Source: Glycomyces sp. YM15 (GTDB taxonomy: Bacteria > Actinomycetota > Actinomycetes > Mycobacteriales > Micromonosporaceae). From it: a stretch of DNA of 64,000 bases. The first letter of the stretch is position 1. Each line of letters starts with the position of its first letter. The notes under the pieces are model-generated. The model did not search any database, was not told where the DNA came from, and saw only the letters and a program-made list of their open reading frames with translations. The stretch lies in NCBI RefSeq assembly GCF_016918015.1, contig NZ_JAERMK010000007.1, forward strand, positions 21,829 through 85,828, read 5' to 3'. The position numbers and the translations under genes are program-made. Shown here one piece after another: positions 8,162-16,161 of the stretch.

Positions 8162-9105
8162 GCGAGCATGCGCCGCAACGACTCCCGAAGTTCCTCCCGG
8201 TCGGCGTCGGCGAGCTCGACCCGGTAGGAGGTACCCTCCGGCAGCCACGAGAGGCCGTAGGCGACGTCGCGGGCGCTCGATCCGCCCACCGGCCAACGGG
8301 TCCGCTCCGGACCGTCCGGCGTCGCGCCCCGCGCCCACTCGCCCAAGGCGGCATTGAACCGCTCGATCGGCATGTCGACCACCGCCACCGCCTCGTGCGC
8401 GCGCGGCCCCCAGGTCCGCACCACGGCGATGAGCTCGTCCACCCGCTCCGGCGCCAGCGTTCGTGGTGCGAACCCGACCCGCAGCGGTTCGACGGCGGCC
8501 AGGCGGTCGACCCGGAACGTCCGCCAGTCAGCGCGATCGAGGTCCCAGCACACCAGGTACCAGTCCCCGCCGACCGGGATGAGCGCCTGCGGCTCGACGC
8601 GCCGCTCCTGCCGTGCGCCACCACTGGGCAGGTAGCCGAGCCGCACGCGCTCCCGGTCGCGGCACGCCAGCGCCAGATCGGTGAGCACCGCCGAGGAGAT
8701 CCCGCCGCCACCGTGCACGCCATGGAGTCCCGGCGCCAGGGCGCTCACGCGGCGACGCAGTCTCGTCGGGAGAACCTGCTCGAGCTTGGCGAGCACCGAC
8801 AGCGCGAACTCGGCCCCGCGCTGCAGGCGCCCGACCGCGACCAGGCGCAGGCCGATCGCGATCGCGACCGCCTCTTCGTCGGAGAGCAGCAGCGGCGGCA
8901 GCGAAGCGCCCGCTTCGAGGCGATAACCGCCGTGCACCCCAACCGTGGAGTCGATCCGGTACCCGAGCCCGCGCAGCCGCTCCACGTCCCGGCGCACGGT
9001 CCGTACCGTGACGCCGAGGCGCTCGGCGAGCTCGGGGGCGGGCCAGTGGCGATGGGACTGCAGCAGATTGAGCAGCGCGAGCGCGCGGCCGGTCGTGTCG
9101 GACAT
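8146..9105 (-). CDS. HTH-WYL transcriptional regulator (YafY/DeoR-like)
   Basis: The N-terminal winged helix-turn-helix of about 60 residues (ALALLNLLQSHRHWPAPELA, then VTVRTVRRDVERLRGLGY) is followed by a WYL domain with the hallmark block PVGGDWYLVCWDLDRADWRTFRVDRL at about residues 195-220. The C-terminal WCX-like extension ends in REELRESLRRMLAALDR. The start at 9105 (MSDTTGRALALLNLL) matches the family; a GTG 60 bases upstream is possible but adds unrelated residues. WYL domains commonly sense nucleotides or small ligands. It probably controls its own gene or the convergent VOC gene, but no operator is evident. Confidence 0.88.
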   Translation of the reverse strand: MSDTTGRALALLNLLQSHRHWPAPELAERLGVTVRTVRRDVERLRGLGYRIDSTVGVHGGYRLEAGASLPPLLLSDEEAVAIAIGLRLVAVGRLQRGAEFALSVLAKLEQVLPTRLRRRVSALAPGLHGVHGGGGISSAVLTDLALACRDRERVRLGYLPSGGARQERRVEPQALIPVGGDWYLVCWDLDRADWRTFRVDRLAAVEPLRVGFAPRTLAPERVDELIAVVRTWGPRAHEAVAVVDMPIERFNAALGEWARGATPDGPERTRWPVGGSSARDVAYGLSWLPEGTSYRVELADADREELRESLRRMLAALDR

Positions 9106-9348
9106 GGGGTGATTCTGCCGCGCAACGGTGACAGGACCGGTCCTGCTCCCGTCGAAGGAGGTCACCGCGACGGCAAGCAGGCTCGCTTCGCCTCCAGGGA
9201 ATGGAGGTCCTCATCATCCTTTTCGGCGCAGGAACTGCGGGGCGTCAGCATGCGCCTCGCACCTCGAGTAGCAGCGGCAAGCGGGATGCGGATCATGGTT
9301 TCAGGCGGATGGTCCATCGTTTCGTGGAAACGCCGAAGCCGTTCCCGG

Positions 9349-10035
9349 TCAGCTCAGGACCTTGCGGGCGAACTTCGCGTACGTCTCGGCCAGCTCGTCC
9401 ACGTCGATCCCCAGCTCCGGGCGCCACCACTCGGCCACTCGGATGCCCATGGAACCCAACGCGGTCATCCCCAGCACGGGCTCGAAATCACCGAACAGGC
9501 CCTGCTTCCGTCCACGCTCGATGATCGCCACCGCGGCGGATTCGGCCTGGACCCGCGCCGCGTACGCCGCCTCGCGATCCTCCGGAGCCAGCGCCTCCAA
9601 TTCCCGGTTCGACACTCGCATGAGCAGCGGATAGTCGGCATGGAGCCGCACCAGCGCGGCGACCATCGCGGTGATCTGCTCGACCGGGTCGTCCTCGGCT
9701 TCCGCCACGGCACGGGTGAGGCGCTGGGCCTGTTCCTCGTGCCCGATCCGGATCAACTGCGCCAGGATCTCCTGCTTCGACTTGACGTGGGAGTAGACCG
9801 TGCTCGGGTGGATGCCCACCGCACCGGCGAGGTCGCGGATCGAGACGGCGTGGTACCCGCGGGCACCGAATTGGAGCAGCGCCTCCTCGTGGATCTTGCG
9901 CAGCGTTCCAGTGCTCGTCGCACGCGGCGGCAGCAGCGTGCCCGCCGCTCCGGTGGTCGTGGGGCCGCGTTCGGCATTCCGCTGCAGCACGCGCTTGCGC
10001 TCCTGATCGGTCCTCTTGCGTGCATCGCCTGCCAC
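9349..10035 (-). CDS. TetR/AcrR family transcriptional regulator
   Basis: A basic N-terminal extension of about 45 residues precedes a canonical TetR helix-turn-helix (KIHEEALLQFGARGYHAV, then IRDLAGAVGIHPSTVYSHVKSKQEIL) at about residues 46-93. The helical ligand domain follows, with YPLLMRVSNRELEAL and the C-terminal IDVDELAETYAKFARKVLS, resembling regulators of lipid or acyl-CoA genes. GTG at 10035 is preceded by GAGGAGG about nine bases upstream. No target gene is adjacent and divergent, so the regulated gene cannot be named. The N-terminal tail is longer than in most TetR proteins, so a later start is possible. Confidence 0.85.
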   Translation of the reverse strand: MAGDARKRTDQERKRVLQRNAERGPTTTGAAGTLLPPRATSTGTLRKIHEEALLQFGARGYHAVSIRDLAGAVGIHPSTVYSHVKSKQEILAQLIRIGHEEQAQRLTRAVAEAEDDPVEQITAMVAALVRLHADYPLLMRVSNRELEALAPEDREAAYAARVQAESAAVAIIERGRKQGLFGDFEPVLGMTALGSMGIRVAEWWRPELGIDVDELAETYAKFARKVLS

Positions 10036-10249
10036 TGCGCCGCCGCCTCCTCACCGATCAGATGTAGACCTTCCAGGATTCTAGGCGCACGCGGCTTCGG
10101 GAGGCGGCCGGTGAACGATCGGGACGCCCCGGCCCGTGCGGCGGCCGGGGCCTCCGGGTCATGCCAAGGGCTGGCCGGTGATCAGCGTCGACCGGGTCGC
10201 CGCCGCGGGGTTCCACACCGCGATCGTCTCAGTAGCGCCTGCGCCGGGA

Positions 10250-13200
10250 TCACGCCGAGATCTCCCGGTAGCCCTGCTTCTCCTTGGCGGCGATGAGCTT
10301 CGCCGCCTTCTTCCCGGCTTTCGCCGGGTCGGCGTAGCGCTTGGTGTCGACCTTCCCGTCGGAACCGAGCGTGCCGTAGCGGGTCGCGACGAAGTCCAGT
10401 CCGGGATCGGTGACGACCTCCCAGAACTTGCGGCCGTTCTTGGTATCGGCCTCGAACCGCCGCACCGACATCCCTGCTCCGAGTGCCTGCCCGCCGAACA
10501 GCATCCGCGTCTCGGGTGCGGCCGCGACGACGGCCTCCGCGAACGCCGTAAGGGCGCCGACCGCGAACATCCACGACAAGGACCTCTCCCACCAGGCGTC
10601 GGAGAGGTTCCCGCCGAGCTGTACGAACACTCGGTCGTCCTCTGCGGACCGAGGCACCGCCGAGAACGCCAGATCCGGTTCGCCGTCGGGCCGAACTGAG
10701 AGCACGTCCAGCGACGCGGCGACCGGCAGGAGCGATTCGGCCACGTGCGGCGGGAGCTTCGCGACCATTGCCGCGCCCGCGGCCCGCACTTCGGAGCGGC
10801 GGGCGATGGACTCGGCAGGGGAGAGGATCCGCGTGCCCCGCCCGTTCAGCGACCAGCTCGCATGCCCGACCTGCGACCAGAACTCCCGCAACTGCTCAGG
10901 GATCGGGTGCTCACGGCCCGCCTCGAACGCGGCGATCTCGGCTTCCGATGCGCCCGAGCCGATCTCGACGGCCAGGGACGACAGTCCTCCCTCGGCGAAG
11001 CCGTGCGACCCGAGGTAATCGGCGATCTCACTCAACGACCGCACATGCCATGCCGGGCTCTGCCCGTCGTGGCGGATCCTGGCTTTGATCCATTCCTCCA
11101 CGGTCAGGTCTTCGCGAACCTTGTAACCGTCCCAAGTGGTCGTCTCGATCACCGAGAGCGCGTAGCCCTCGTCGCGCTGGGCCGTCAGTTCCCATTGCCC
11201 CAGTTCGCGAGCCTTCGCTGCATCGACGACGAACGTCGCCGGGTCGAACGCCATCGCTTCGGCGACGTCGCCACCGGGCTTGTGGAAGCGGCGCTTGACC
11301 GCGCCCGTGCCCGGCACGTACCAAGGCTCGCGCTCGGTGAACTTCGCCGCCTCGGCGGTGGCTTTGAGCCGCGCGTAGGCGGCGGCGGCCGACTCGGAAC
11401 CGTCGAAGACGAGGCCGCGGCCGTCGAGCCTGCCGCAGTTGACGCCCCAGTGGTAGGCGATCCGCTCGCCGTAACGGGCGAGGTCGGCGACTTCCTGCGC
11501 GCCCTTGGCCCACAGGACCGCGTGCTCGGTCCGCTTCTCGACGCCCGCCAGGAACGCCGAGGTCTGCTCCGAGCCGAGCGGCTCGATCCGGAACGGCGGC
11601 TCGGTGAGGGCGTACCCGTCGAAGGCGTGCATCTCGCCTTCGGTGTCGAGGAACCAGATCTCGCCGGTGCCCTTGTCGGCGAGCAGCCTGCGCGCGACGG
11701 CGCACCCGGCGAGGGTCTCAAGCTCCTCGTCGGTGATCTTGACGAGCGGTTCCCCTGCGGCCCTGGCGGCTTCTCCAGCTTGAACGAGCTGCCTGCGGAC
11801 CGCGTCCGCCTCCCCGGAGAGCACCTGCTCCAGCGCGCGCTTGGTCTCGTCCTTATCGAGCGGATTCGTCCAGTCGCGGTGCCGCACCAGGGCATCGGGC
11901 TCGATCGCCTCGTCACCCATGGACTCAGCGAGCGAACATGCGGTGCGGACGAGTTCGAACTCCTTGGCGGCCAAGGCGGCCTCGATGCCGACGATGAGCG
12001 CGTACTTGAACTGCCGCCGCACCTCCGGCTCCTCCGGTAGCGGCCAAGTGGCGATCTCGGCGAGCAGCTTCACCTTCGGGTGGCGCTTCTCGACGTGGTC
12101 GTCGAGTGCGTAGGCGTAGTAGGCGGCCGCCAAGTGGTCGCGGGTCTCGCGCAGTCGCCGCATGACCTCCACGTGGACCTCGGGGGAGTAGATGTCGCCG
12201 ATGGCGTTGCCCATCCGCCAGATGCTGCGCCGCTCGGTCCACAGCCGTTCGATGAGCGCCGCCCGCGACTCGGGCGTCTTCAGCTTCGCGACCGCCGAAT
12301 ACAGGTTGTCGACGACGCTCTCAAGCTGGCTCTCCTCGGTCTGACCGTGGCTCAGCTCGCGTCCGCCGGGCGTGGCGTGTGCGTAGCGGTCCCCGTATTC
12401 GGTGAGCGCGGCGAGCAGGAAATCCTGCGCGCCGAGGTGATGGAACCGGTAGAGCTGATGGCCGGCCGTGTTCCGCGCCTGGATGCCGGGGTGCTCGAGA
12501 ATGGTCCCGATCATCGCCCGCGCGGCGCGCTCGGCCTGCTCGTCGGTGAGACGCGGCAGCAGATACGTGCTCTCCTCGAACGGGTTGAAGAGCTTCTCCC
12601 AAAGTTGCTCGATCGTGGATTCGGGCGCGGGCTCCGCCGCCAGCCTCATGAACGCGTCGAACACCACGGGTTCGTGGGCGAACGGGAACAGGATGCGGAA
12701 CACGGCCTGCTTGACGTCGTCGGCTTGAATCCCCGCGAGGAAGTCCCCGGCGTCGGGCTCGGGCAGTCGCTCCAGGATCCGCGCCAGGACCGGTACCAGC
12801 GGACTGTCCACGGCATCCACCGAATCGCCGAGAACCTTGACGACACTCGCAAGAGCGTCGAGCGGCAGCTGCTCCAGACCCCGCCCGGCGAGCTCGACCC
12901 GGTCCGGATGGCTCCCGGCCAGCGTGGTGGTGACGGCCCACTCGACCGCGGCGGCGTCGAGCTTGTCGAAGTCGGCACGGCACAGCAGCCGCTGCGCCAG
13001 CACCTCGGCGACCTCCGGATCGGCGACGGCTCCGAGGATCTCGCGGCCCGCTTCAGGAGATTCCTTGAGCGCCTTGAGGACCTCCGTTGAAGCCTCCGCC
13101 AGCGGCCTGCGACCCAGCAACTCGACAGCGGTCAGCACCGCGTCGTCCGCCCCGAGCTCATGGGCGCGGGCGAGCATGTCGAGGCCGATGCGCACGTACG

Positions 13201-14386
13201 GGTCCTTGCCGAGCGCGAGCGCACCGGCCTCGGCGAGCAGGCCCGCATCCTCAACGAGTTTGAACGTGTGGTCGAATCCCCAGAACCGGGCGGGCCAGTC
13301 GTCCTCGCTCGCGAGTGCCATCCGCATTGCAGTGGAGGCATGGTCGCTGGACTCCCTCCCTGCGCGCCGGTCGATCTCGGCCCGGACGAGCTCCGTACCG
13401 GCGGTGACCGGCGCACCGACGAGTGACGTGATGACCTCGCCTTCGTCCAGGAGCTCATTGTCGAGCGCGTGCAGGACCCAGCTGGCGCGCCCGATCGAGA
13501 GATGCTTCGGGTCCATCACCATGGCCCGCAGCGCAGCCCATGCGCGCTCGCCGTACTCGGGGGCGCAGCGGTACTGCTGCACGAGCGCCCGCCGCTCCCG
13601 GAAGTCGGGCACGACCGGCACGTCCCCGTCCAATGCCAGTTCCCCGAAGACGGCCCGGAACGACTGCACCAGTTCCGGCTGCTCCCGCTCGTCGAGCACC
13701 GCGAGCAACCGCGCGCGGTACTCGTCTTGAGCGAGGATCCCGGTGTGCAGCAACCAGTAGACGGCAAGATGCGGGTCCACGGCCGTCAGCGGCAGCTCCG
13801 CCTCGAAGGCCCGACGCTCGGCCTCGGGGTTCGGCCAGAGGCGCATGTAGTGCCCGGCTCCGCTGGAGGCGAAATCCTCTGCCTGCTGCGTTGGCCTTCC
13901 CTCATGGATGAGCGGCTGGGCGAGGAACCACACCAGCCACTGGTAGCGGTCCGCCAGTTCCGTCGAGGTCGGTGCCGTCCCGTCGCGCTCGACCTCCTTC
14001 GGCGTGCCCCACGCCTCTCGAATGTCCCATTGGTCGCGGCCGTCGTTCTCGTCGGCGTCGGCCTCCTCGACCTCGCGCTTGAACGCCTTCCAATCCGCGA
14101 ACGAATCGAACTGGAGCTCCAGGTCGCGGGTCTCGTGGCTCTGCCACCACACCTGCCCGCCGCCGCGCACGTCCACCAGCGTGTAGTCGTCGCCCTCATC
14201 GTCGACGACCACGAAGCCGCTCAAGGACTTGTCGACGGCGCCGAAGTACGCGTAGTTGATGTTGAGATGCGCCTCGACCAGGTCCTCGCTCCCGCCCGTC
14301 CAATAGGCGAGCAGGCTCGGATCGTGGTCGGCGATCGCAGTGGGCACGGGCATGCCGAAATGCCGGGAGGCGGTCGGATCGGTCAC
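10250..14386 (-). CDS. Giant helical-repeat protein with SMI1/KNR4-like domain and C-terminal WGR domain
   Basis: The product is 1,378 residues. Residues 1 to about 950 are charged, helical and HEAT/armadillo-like (repeated paired helices rich in Ala, Leu and Glu). A SUKH/SMI1-KNR4-like segment (SEAEIAAFEAGREHPIPEQLREFW) lies near residue 1130. The last 75 residues, with GRKFWEVVTDPGLDFVATRYG and ending KLIAAKEKQGYREI, read as a WGR domain, a nucleic-acid-associated fold seen in PARPs and in YehI/MolR-type proteins. GTG at 14386 is backed by GAAGGAA six bases upstream, better than the upstream in-frame ATG at 14500. It shares an upstream palindrome with the DUF4132 gene nearby, so the two probably act together. 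The function is unknown. Confidence 0.75.
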   Translation of the reverse strand: MTDPTASRHFGMPVPTAIADHDPSLLAYWTGGSEDLVEAHLNINYAYFGAVDKSLSGFVVVDDEGDDYTLVDVRGGGQVWWQSHETRDLELQFDSFADWKAFKREVEEADADENDGRDQWDIREAWGTPKEVERDGTAPTSTELADRYQWLVWFLAQPLIHEGRPTQQAEDFASSGAGHYMRLWPNPEAERRAFEAELPLTAVDPHLAVYWLLHTGILAQDEYRARLLAVLDEREQPELVQSFRAVFGELALDGDVPVVPDFRERRALVQQYRCAPEYGERAWAALRAMVMDPKHLSIGRASWVLHALDNELLDEGEVITSLVGAPVTAGTELVRAEIDRRAGRESSDHASTAMRMALASEDDWPARFWGFDHTFKLVEDAGLLAEAGALALGKDPYVRIGLDMLARAHELGADDAVLTAVELLGRRPLAEASTEVLKALKESPEAGREILGAVADPEVAEVLAQRLLCRADFDKLDAAAVEWAVTTTLAGSHPDRVELAGRGLEQLPLDALASVVKVLGDSVDAVDSPLVPVLARILERLPEPDAGDFLAGIQADDVKQAVFRILFPFAHEPVVFDAFMRLAAEPAPESTIEQLWEKLFNPFEESTYLLPRLTDEQAERAARAMIGTILEHPGIQARNTAGHQLYRFHHLGAQDFLLAALTEYGDRYAHATPGGRELSHGQTEESQLESVVDNLYSAVAKLKTPESRAALIERLWTERRSIWRMGNAIGDIYSPEVHVEVMRRLRETRDHLAAAYYAYALDDHVEKRHPKVKLLAEIATWPLPEEPEVRRQFKYALIVGIEAALAAKEFELVRTACSLAESMGDEAIEPDALVRHRDWTNPLDKDETKRALEQVLSGEADAVRRQLVQAGEAARAAGEPLVKITDEELETLAGCAVARRLLADKGTGEIWFLDTEGEMHAFDGYALTEPPFRIEPLGSEQTSAFLAGVEKRTEHAVLWAKGAQEVADLARYGERIAYHWGVNCGRLDGRGLVFDGSESAAAAYARLKATAEAAKFTEREPWYVPGTGAVKRRFHKPGGDVAEAMAFDPATFVVDAAKARELGQWELTAQRDEGYALSVIETTTWDGYKVREDLTVEEWIKARIRHDGQSPAWHVRSLSEIADYLGSHGFAEGGLSSLAVEIGSGASEAEIAAFEAGREHPIPEQLREFWSQVGHASWSLNGRGTRILSPAESIARRSEVRAAGAAMVAKLPPHVAESLLPVAASLDVLSVRPDGEPDLAFSAVPRSAEDDRVFVQLGGNLSDAWWERSLSWMFAVGALTAFAEAVVAAAPETRMLFGGQALGAGMSVRRFEADTKNGRKFWEVVTDPGLDFVATRYGTLGSDGKVDTKRYADPAKAGKKAAKLIAAKEKQGYREISA

Positions 14387-14421
14387 GGGGTTCCTTCGGG
14401 TCCGGTACGCGAGGATACATA

Positions 14422-14435
14422 CAAACGATCGTTTG
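14422..14435. promoter_or_regulatory. Perfect 14-base palindrome upstream of the WGR gene
   Basis: CAAACGATCGTTTG is a perfect palindrome 36 bases upstream of the WGR-gene start. On the gene strand it reads CCAAACGATCGTTTGT. A 14-of-16 match, CCAAACGAACGCTTGT, lies just upstream of the DUF4132 gene. It is likely a shared operator for a dimeric regulator. Confidence 0.6.
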
Positions 14436-14464
14436 GCGCGACGGTATCGTACGGCTGCGACATT

Positions 14465-14690
14465 CGACTGTTCGAAGACCGACCCGTCGATGCCGCCCAC
14501 ACCTACGGCCGAGCGGAGGCGGTGGCCACGGTGGAGTGCTCCACCTGCTGTTGGGGGACGAATCCATGGACGCCGAACTCGCCCAGGCCATCACGAGATC
14601 ACTGTTCGAGAACCGCGAGCTCCTGCACAGGGCGGCCGGCGAAGTCGTCCGGCAGGCCGACCAGGTCAAGCAGTCCGACCACCCGGGCGG
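14465..14690 (+). pseudogene. Frameshifted C-terminal remnant of a TAXI-family TRAP receptor gene
   Basis: One frame reads AAHTYGRAEAVATVE, and after a one-base deletion the next frame reads LLLGDESMDAELAQAITRSL. The intact TAXI gene ending at 26434 has AHTYGQAEAVATVG and LLLVHESMDAELAQDITESL in one frame. The DNA is also clearly similar (GGTGGCCACGGTGGAGTG here, against GGTGGCCACGGTGGGAGTG there). There is no start codon, signal peptide or upstream two-thirds. It appears to be a decayed copy that sits between the two genes flanking it. Confidence 0.8.
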
Positions 14691-14717
14691 CCCTCCGGGT
14701 GAGACCTGCCCTCGCCC

Positions 14718-14723
14718 TATAGT
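14718..14723 (+). promoter_or_regulatory. -10 element TATAGT giving a leaderless start
   Basis: TATAGT ends six bases before the ATG at 14730, so transcription would begin at or next to the start codon. No clear -35 is visible. Confidence 0.45.
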
Positions 14724-14729
14724 CGGCGA

Positions 14730-15467
14730 ATGCCCTCACCCGACCCCTTGGCGGAGGCGATCGACCGGCTGTATGCCGTGTTCGCGCCCGTGCCGAGGCC
14801 GACCGCGATCAATTGGTGCCCGTGCTGCCTCACCGAAGCGGAGGCGTCGCGGTTGCTCGGCCCCGTTCCGCTGCACGCGTTGACAGTCGATACGCTCCGG
14901 CCCTATGCCGACCACGTCCTGCTCACCGTCGGCGATGTCGCCGACTTCCGCCATTACCTTCCCCGGATCTTCGAGATCGCATGCACGAGCGGCTTCAACT
15001 GGCCTGACCTCGAACCGCTGGTCGGCCGACTGCGCATCGCGGAGTGGGCGAACTGGGCCGCCGACGAGCAATCGGCCGTCCGCGGCCTCTTGCGAGCCTT
15101 CTGGCGGAAGACCCTCGCCGCCTACCCCGGCTTCCCCGACGCCGAGACAGTGCTGTGCGCCATCGCCAACGCAGAGGACGACCTCACCCCCTATCTGGAC
15201 GAGTGGGCGGCGGCGCTGCGGCAGCCGGCCGCGGCAGCCGCATTGCTGGACCTGCTGGGTTACTCGACTCGCCTGCGCGCCGGCGCGTTGCGCTTGGCGA
15301 ACGCCTTCTGGGACGACCATGACGAACAGGTCGTCCGGTGGTTCACCGGTCCCGCGTTGAGGAAAGCCGTCGGCGACGCGTTCACCGCCGCCGACGCTGA
15401 AGCGACCATGCAGACGCTGGCGGACCTCGACGAACTGCTCGGCGTACATGCACAGCACCGAGTATGA
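14730..15467 (+). CDS. Hypothetical protein with CPCC motif, 245 aa
   Basis: I do not recognise the family. Residues 30-34 carry WCPCC, a possible metal or disulfide site, followed by TEAEASRLLG. The rest is helical, with many Trp and acidic residues (RIAEWANWAADEQSAV) and a C-terminal pattern LADLDELLGVHAQ. Proteins of this sort often accompany immunity or repeat-protein loci, but that is only an impression. The start is the ATG directly after a TATAGT -10 element, without a Shine-Dalgarno sequence. It is divergent from the WGR giant gene and separated from it by the TAXI remnant. Confidence 0.65.
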   Translation: MPSPDPLAEAIDRLYAVFAPVPRPTAINWCPCCLTEAEASRLLGPVPLHALTVDTLRPYADHVLLTVGDVADFRHYLPRIFEIACTSGFNWPDLEPLVGRLRIAEWANWAADEQSAVRGLLRAFWRKTLAAYPGFPDAETVLCAIANAEDDLTPYLDEWAAALRQPAAAAALLDLLGYSTRLRAGALRLANAFWDDHDEQVVRWFTGPALRKAVGDAFTAADAEATMQTLADLDELLGVHAQHRV

Positions 15468-15589
15468 GCGTTGACGGCCAGGCCAGAGCCGTCATCCGGC
15501 CCCGGTGACGCGCCAGGGAAGTCCTCGATCGGCCGCAGGTTCCGCGTCGAGCAGGCTTGTGACCTGCGTGATCGTCTCACTGGGGGTCT

Positions 15590-16161
15590 CGTGGCCGCGG
15601 CGTCGTCGCTGGGCAGCAAGGCGATGCCCTTGAGGACGGTGCGGCGCTATTCGGCGGAGGGCGGGGCGGACTGTTCGAGCGTCGCAGCCAGGATCGGCAG
15701 ACTGGCGGTACCGATCCCGTCCATGAGGGCGGCGACAGCGGTCCGGTCCACCGTGTGGCGGTCGATCTTGGACAGACCGGCGGCGGCCGGATGCTCGGGC
15801 GCTCGACCGCATGCCAGACGTTCAGGTCCTCACGAACCCAACCGCGGTTGTCGCGGTACTCGGTTCGGGCAGTGGTGGGTGCGTGCGGTGACGGCCCCGG
15901 CGCCGCGCGGATCCGGTTCGTCCGCGAGATAGGCGTGGGCGGCGTCGGTGTAGCCGGCGTACTCGGATGTGGCCAGCGCCGGCGGAGCCGCTGATCGTAG
16001 CGCCGCAGAAGGTTCTTGACGTCGGCGGCGGCCCTTGCGTAGAGCCGCAGATCGGGGTGGAGCCGTCTGCCGCGCTTCGGAAGCAGCAGCGCGGTCCAGG
16101 TGTCGGGCAGGACGAGCTCGTCCTCGTCGGGGAGGGGGGCCACGGTCTGGTTCTCCTTCAC
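15590..16161 (-). pseudogene. Tandem decayed copy of the DUF4132 gene
   Basis: The remnant begins with GTG at 16161, overlapping the TGA of the intact upstream DUF4132 gene (GTGA). Its first residues, LPDTWTALLLPKRGRRLHPD, align with LPDSWTAHLLPWRGKRLGPD of the intact paralogue. A frameshifted block (YTDAAHAYLADEPDPRGAGAV) then matches its residues 60-82. About 130 codons are missing before a segment LMDGIGTASLPILAATLEQ that matches LVDAMGVDALPVLGATLTQ, which is followed by an in-frame TAG. The copy has therefore suffered deletion, frameshifts and a nonsense change. It shows a past tandem duplication of this gene. Confidence 0.82.

Noticed and set aside
9191..9207. Hairpin CCTCCA/TGGAGG as TetR terminator
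   Set aside because: Only six base pairs and about 140 bases beyond the stop codon, so too weak and distant to call.
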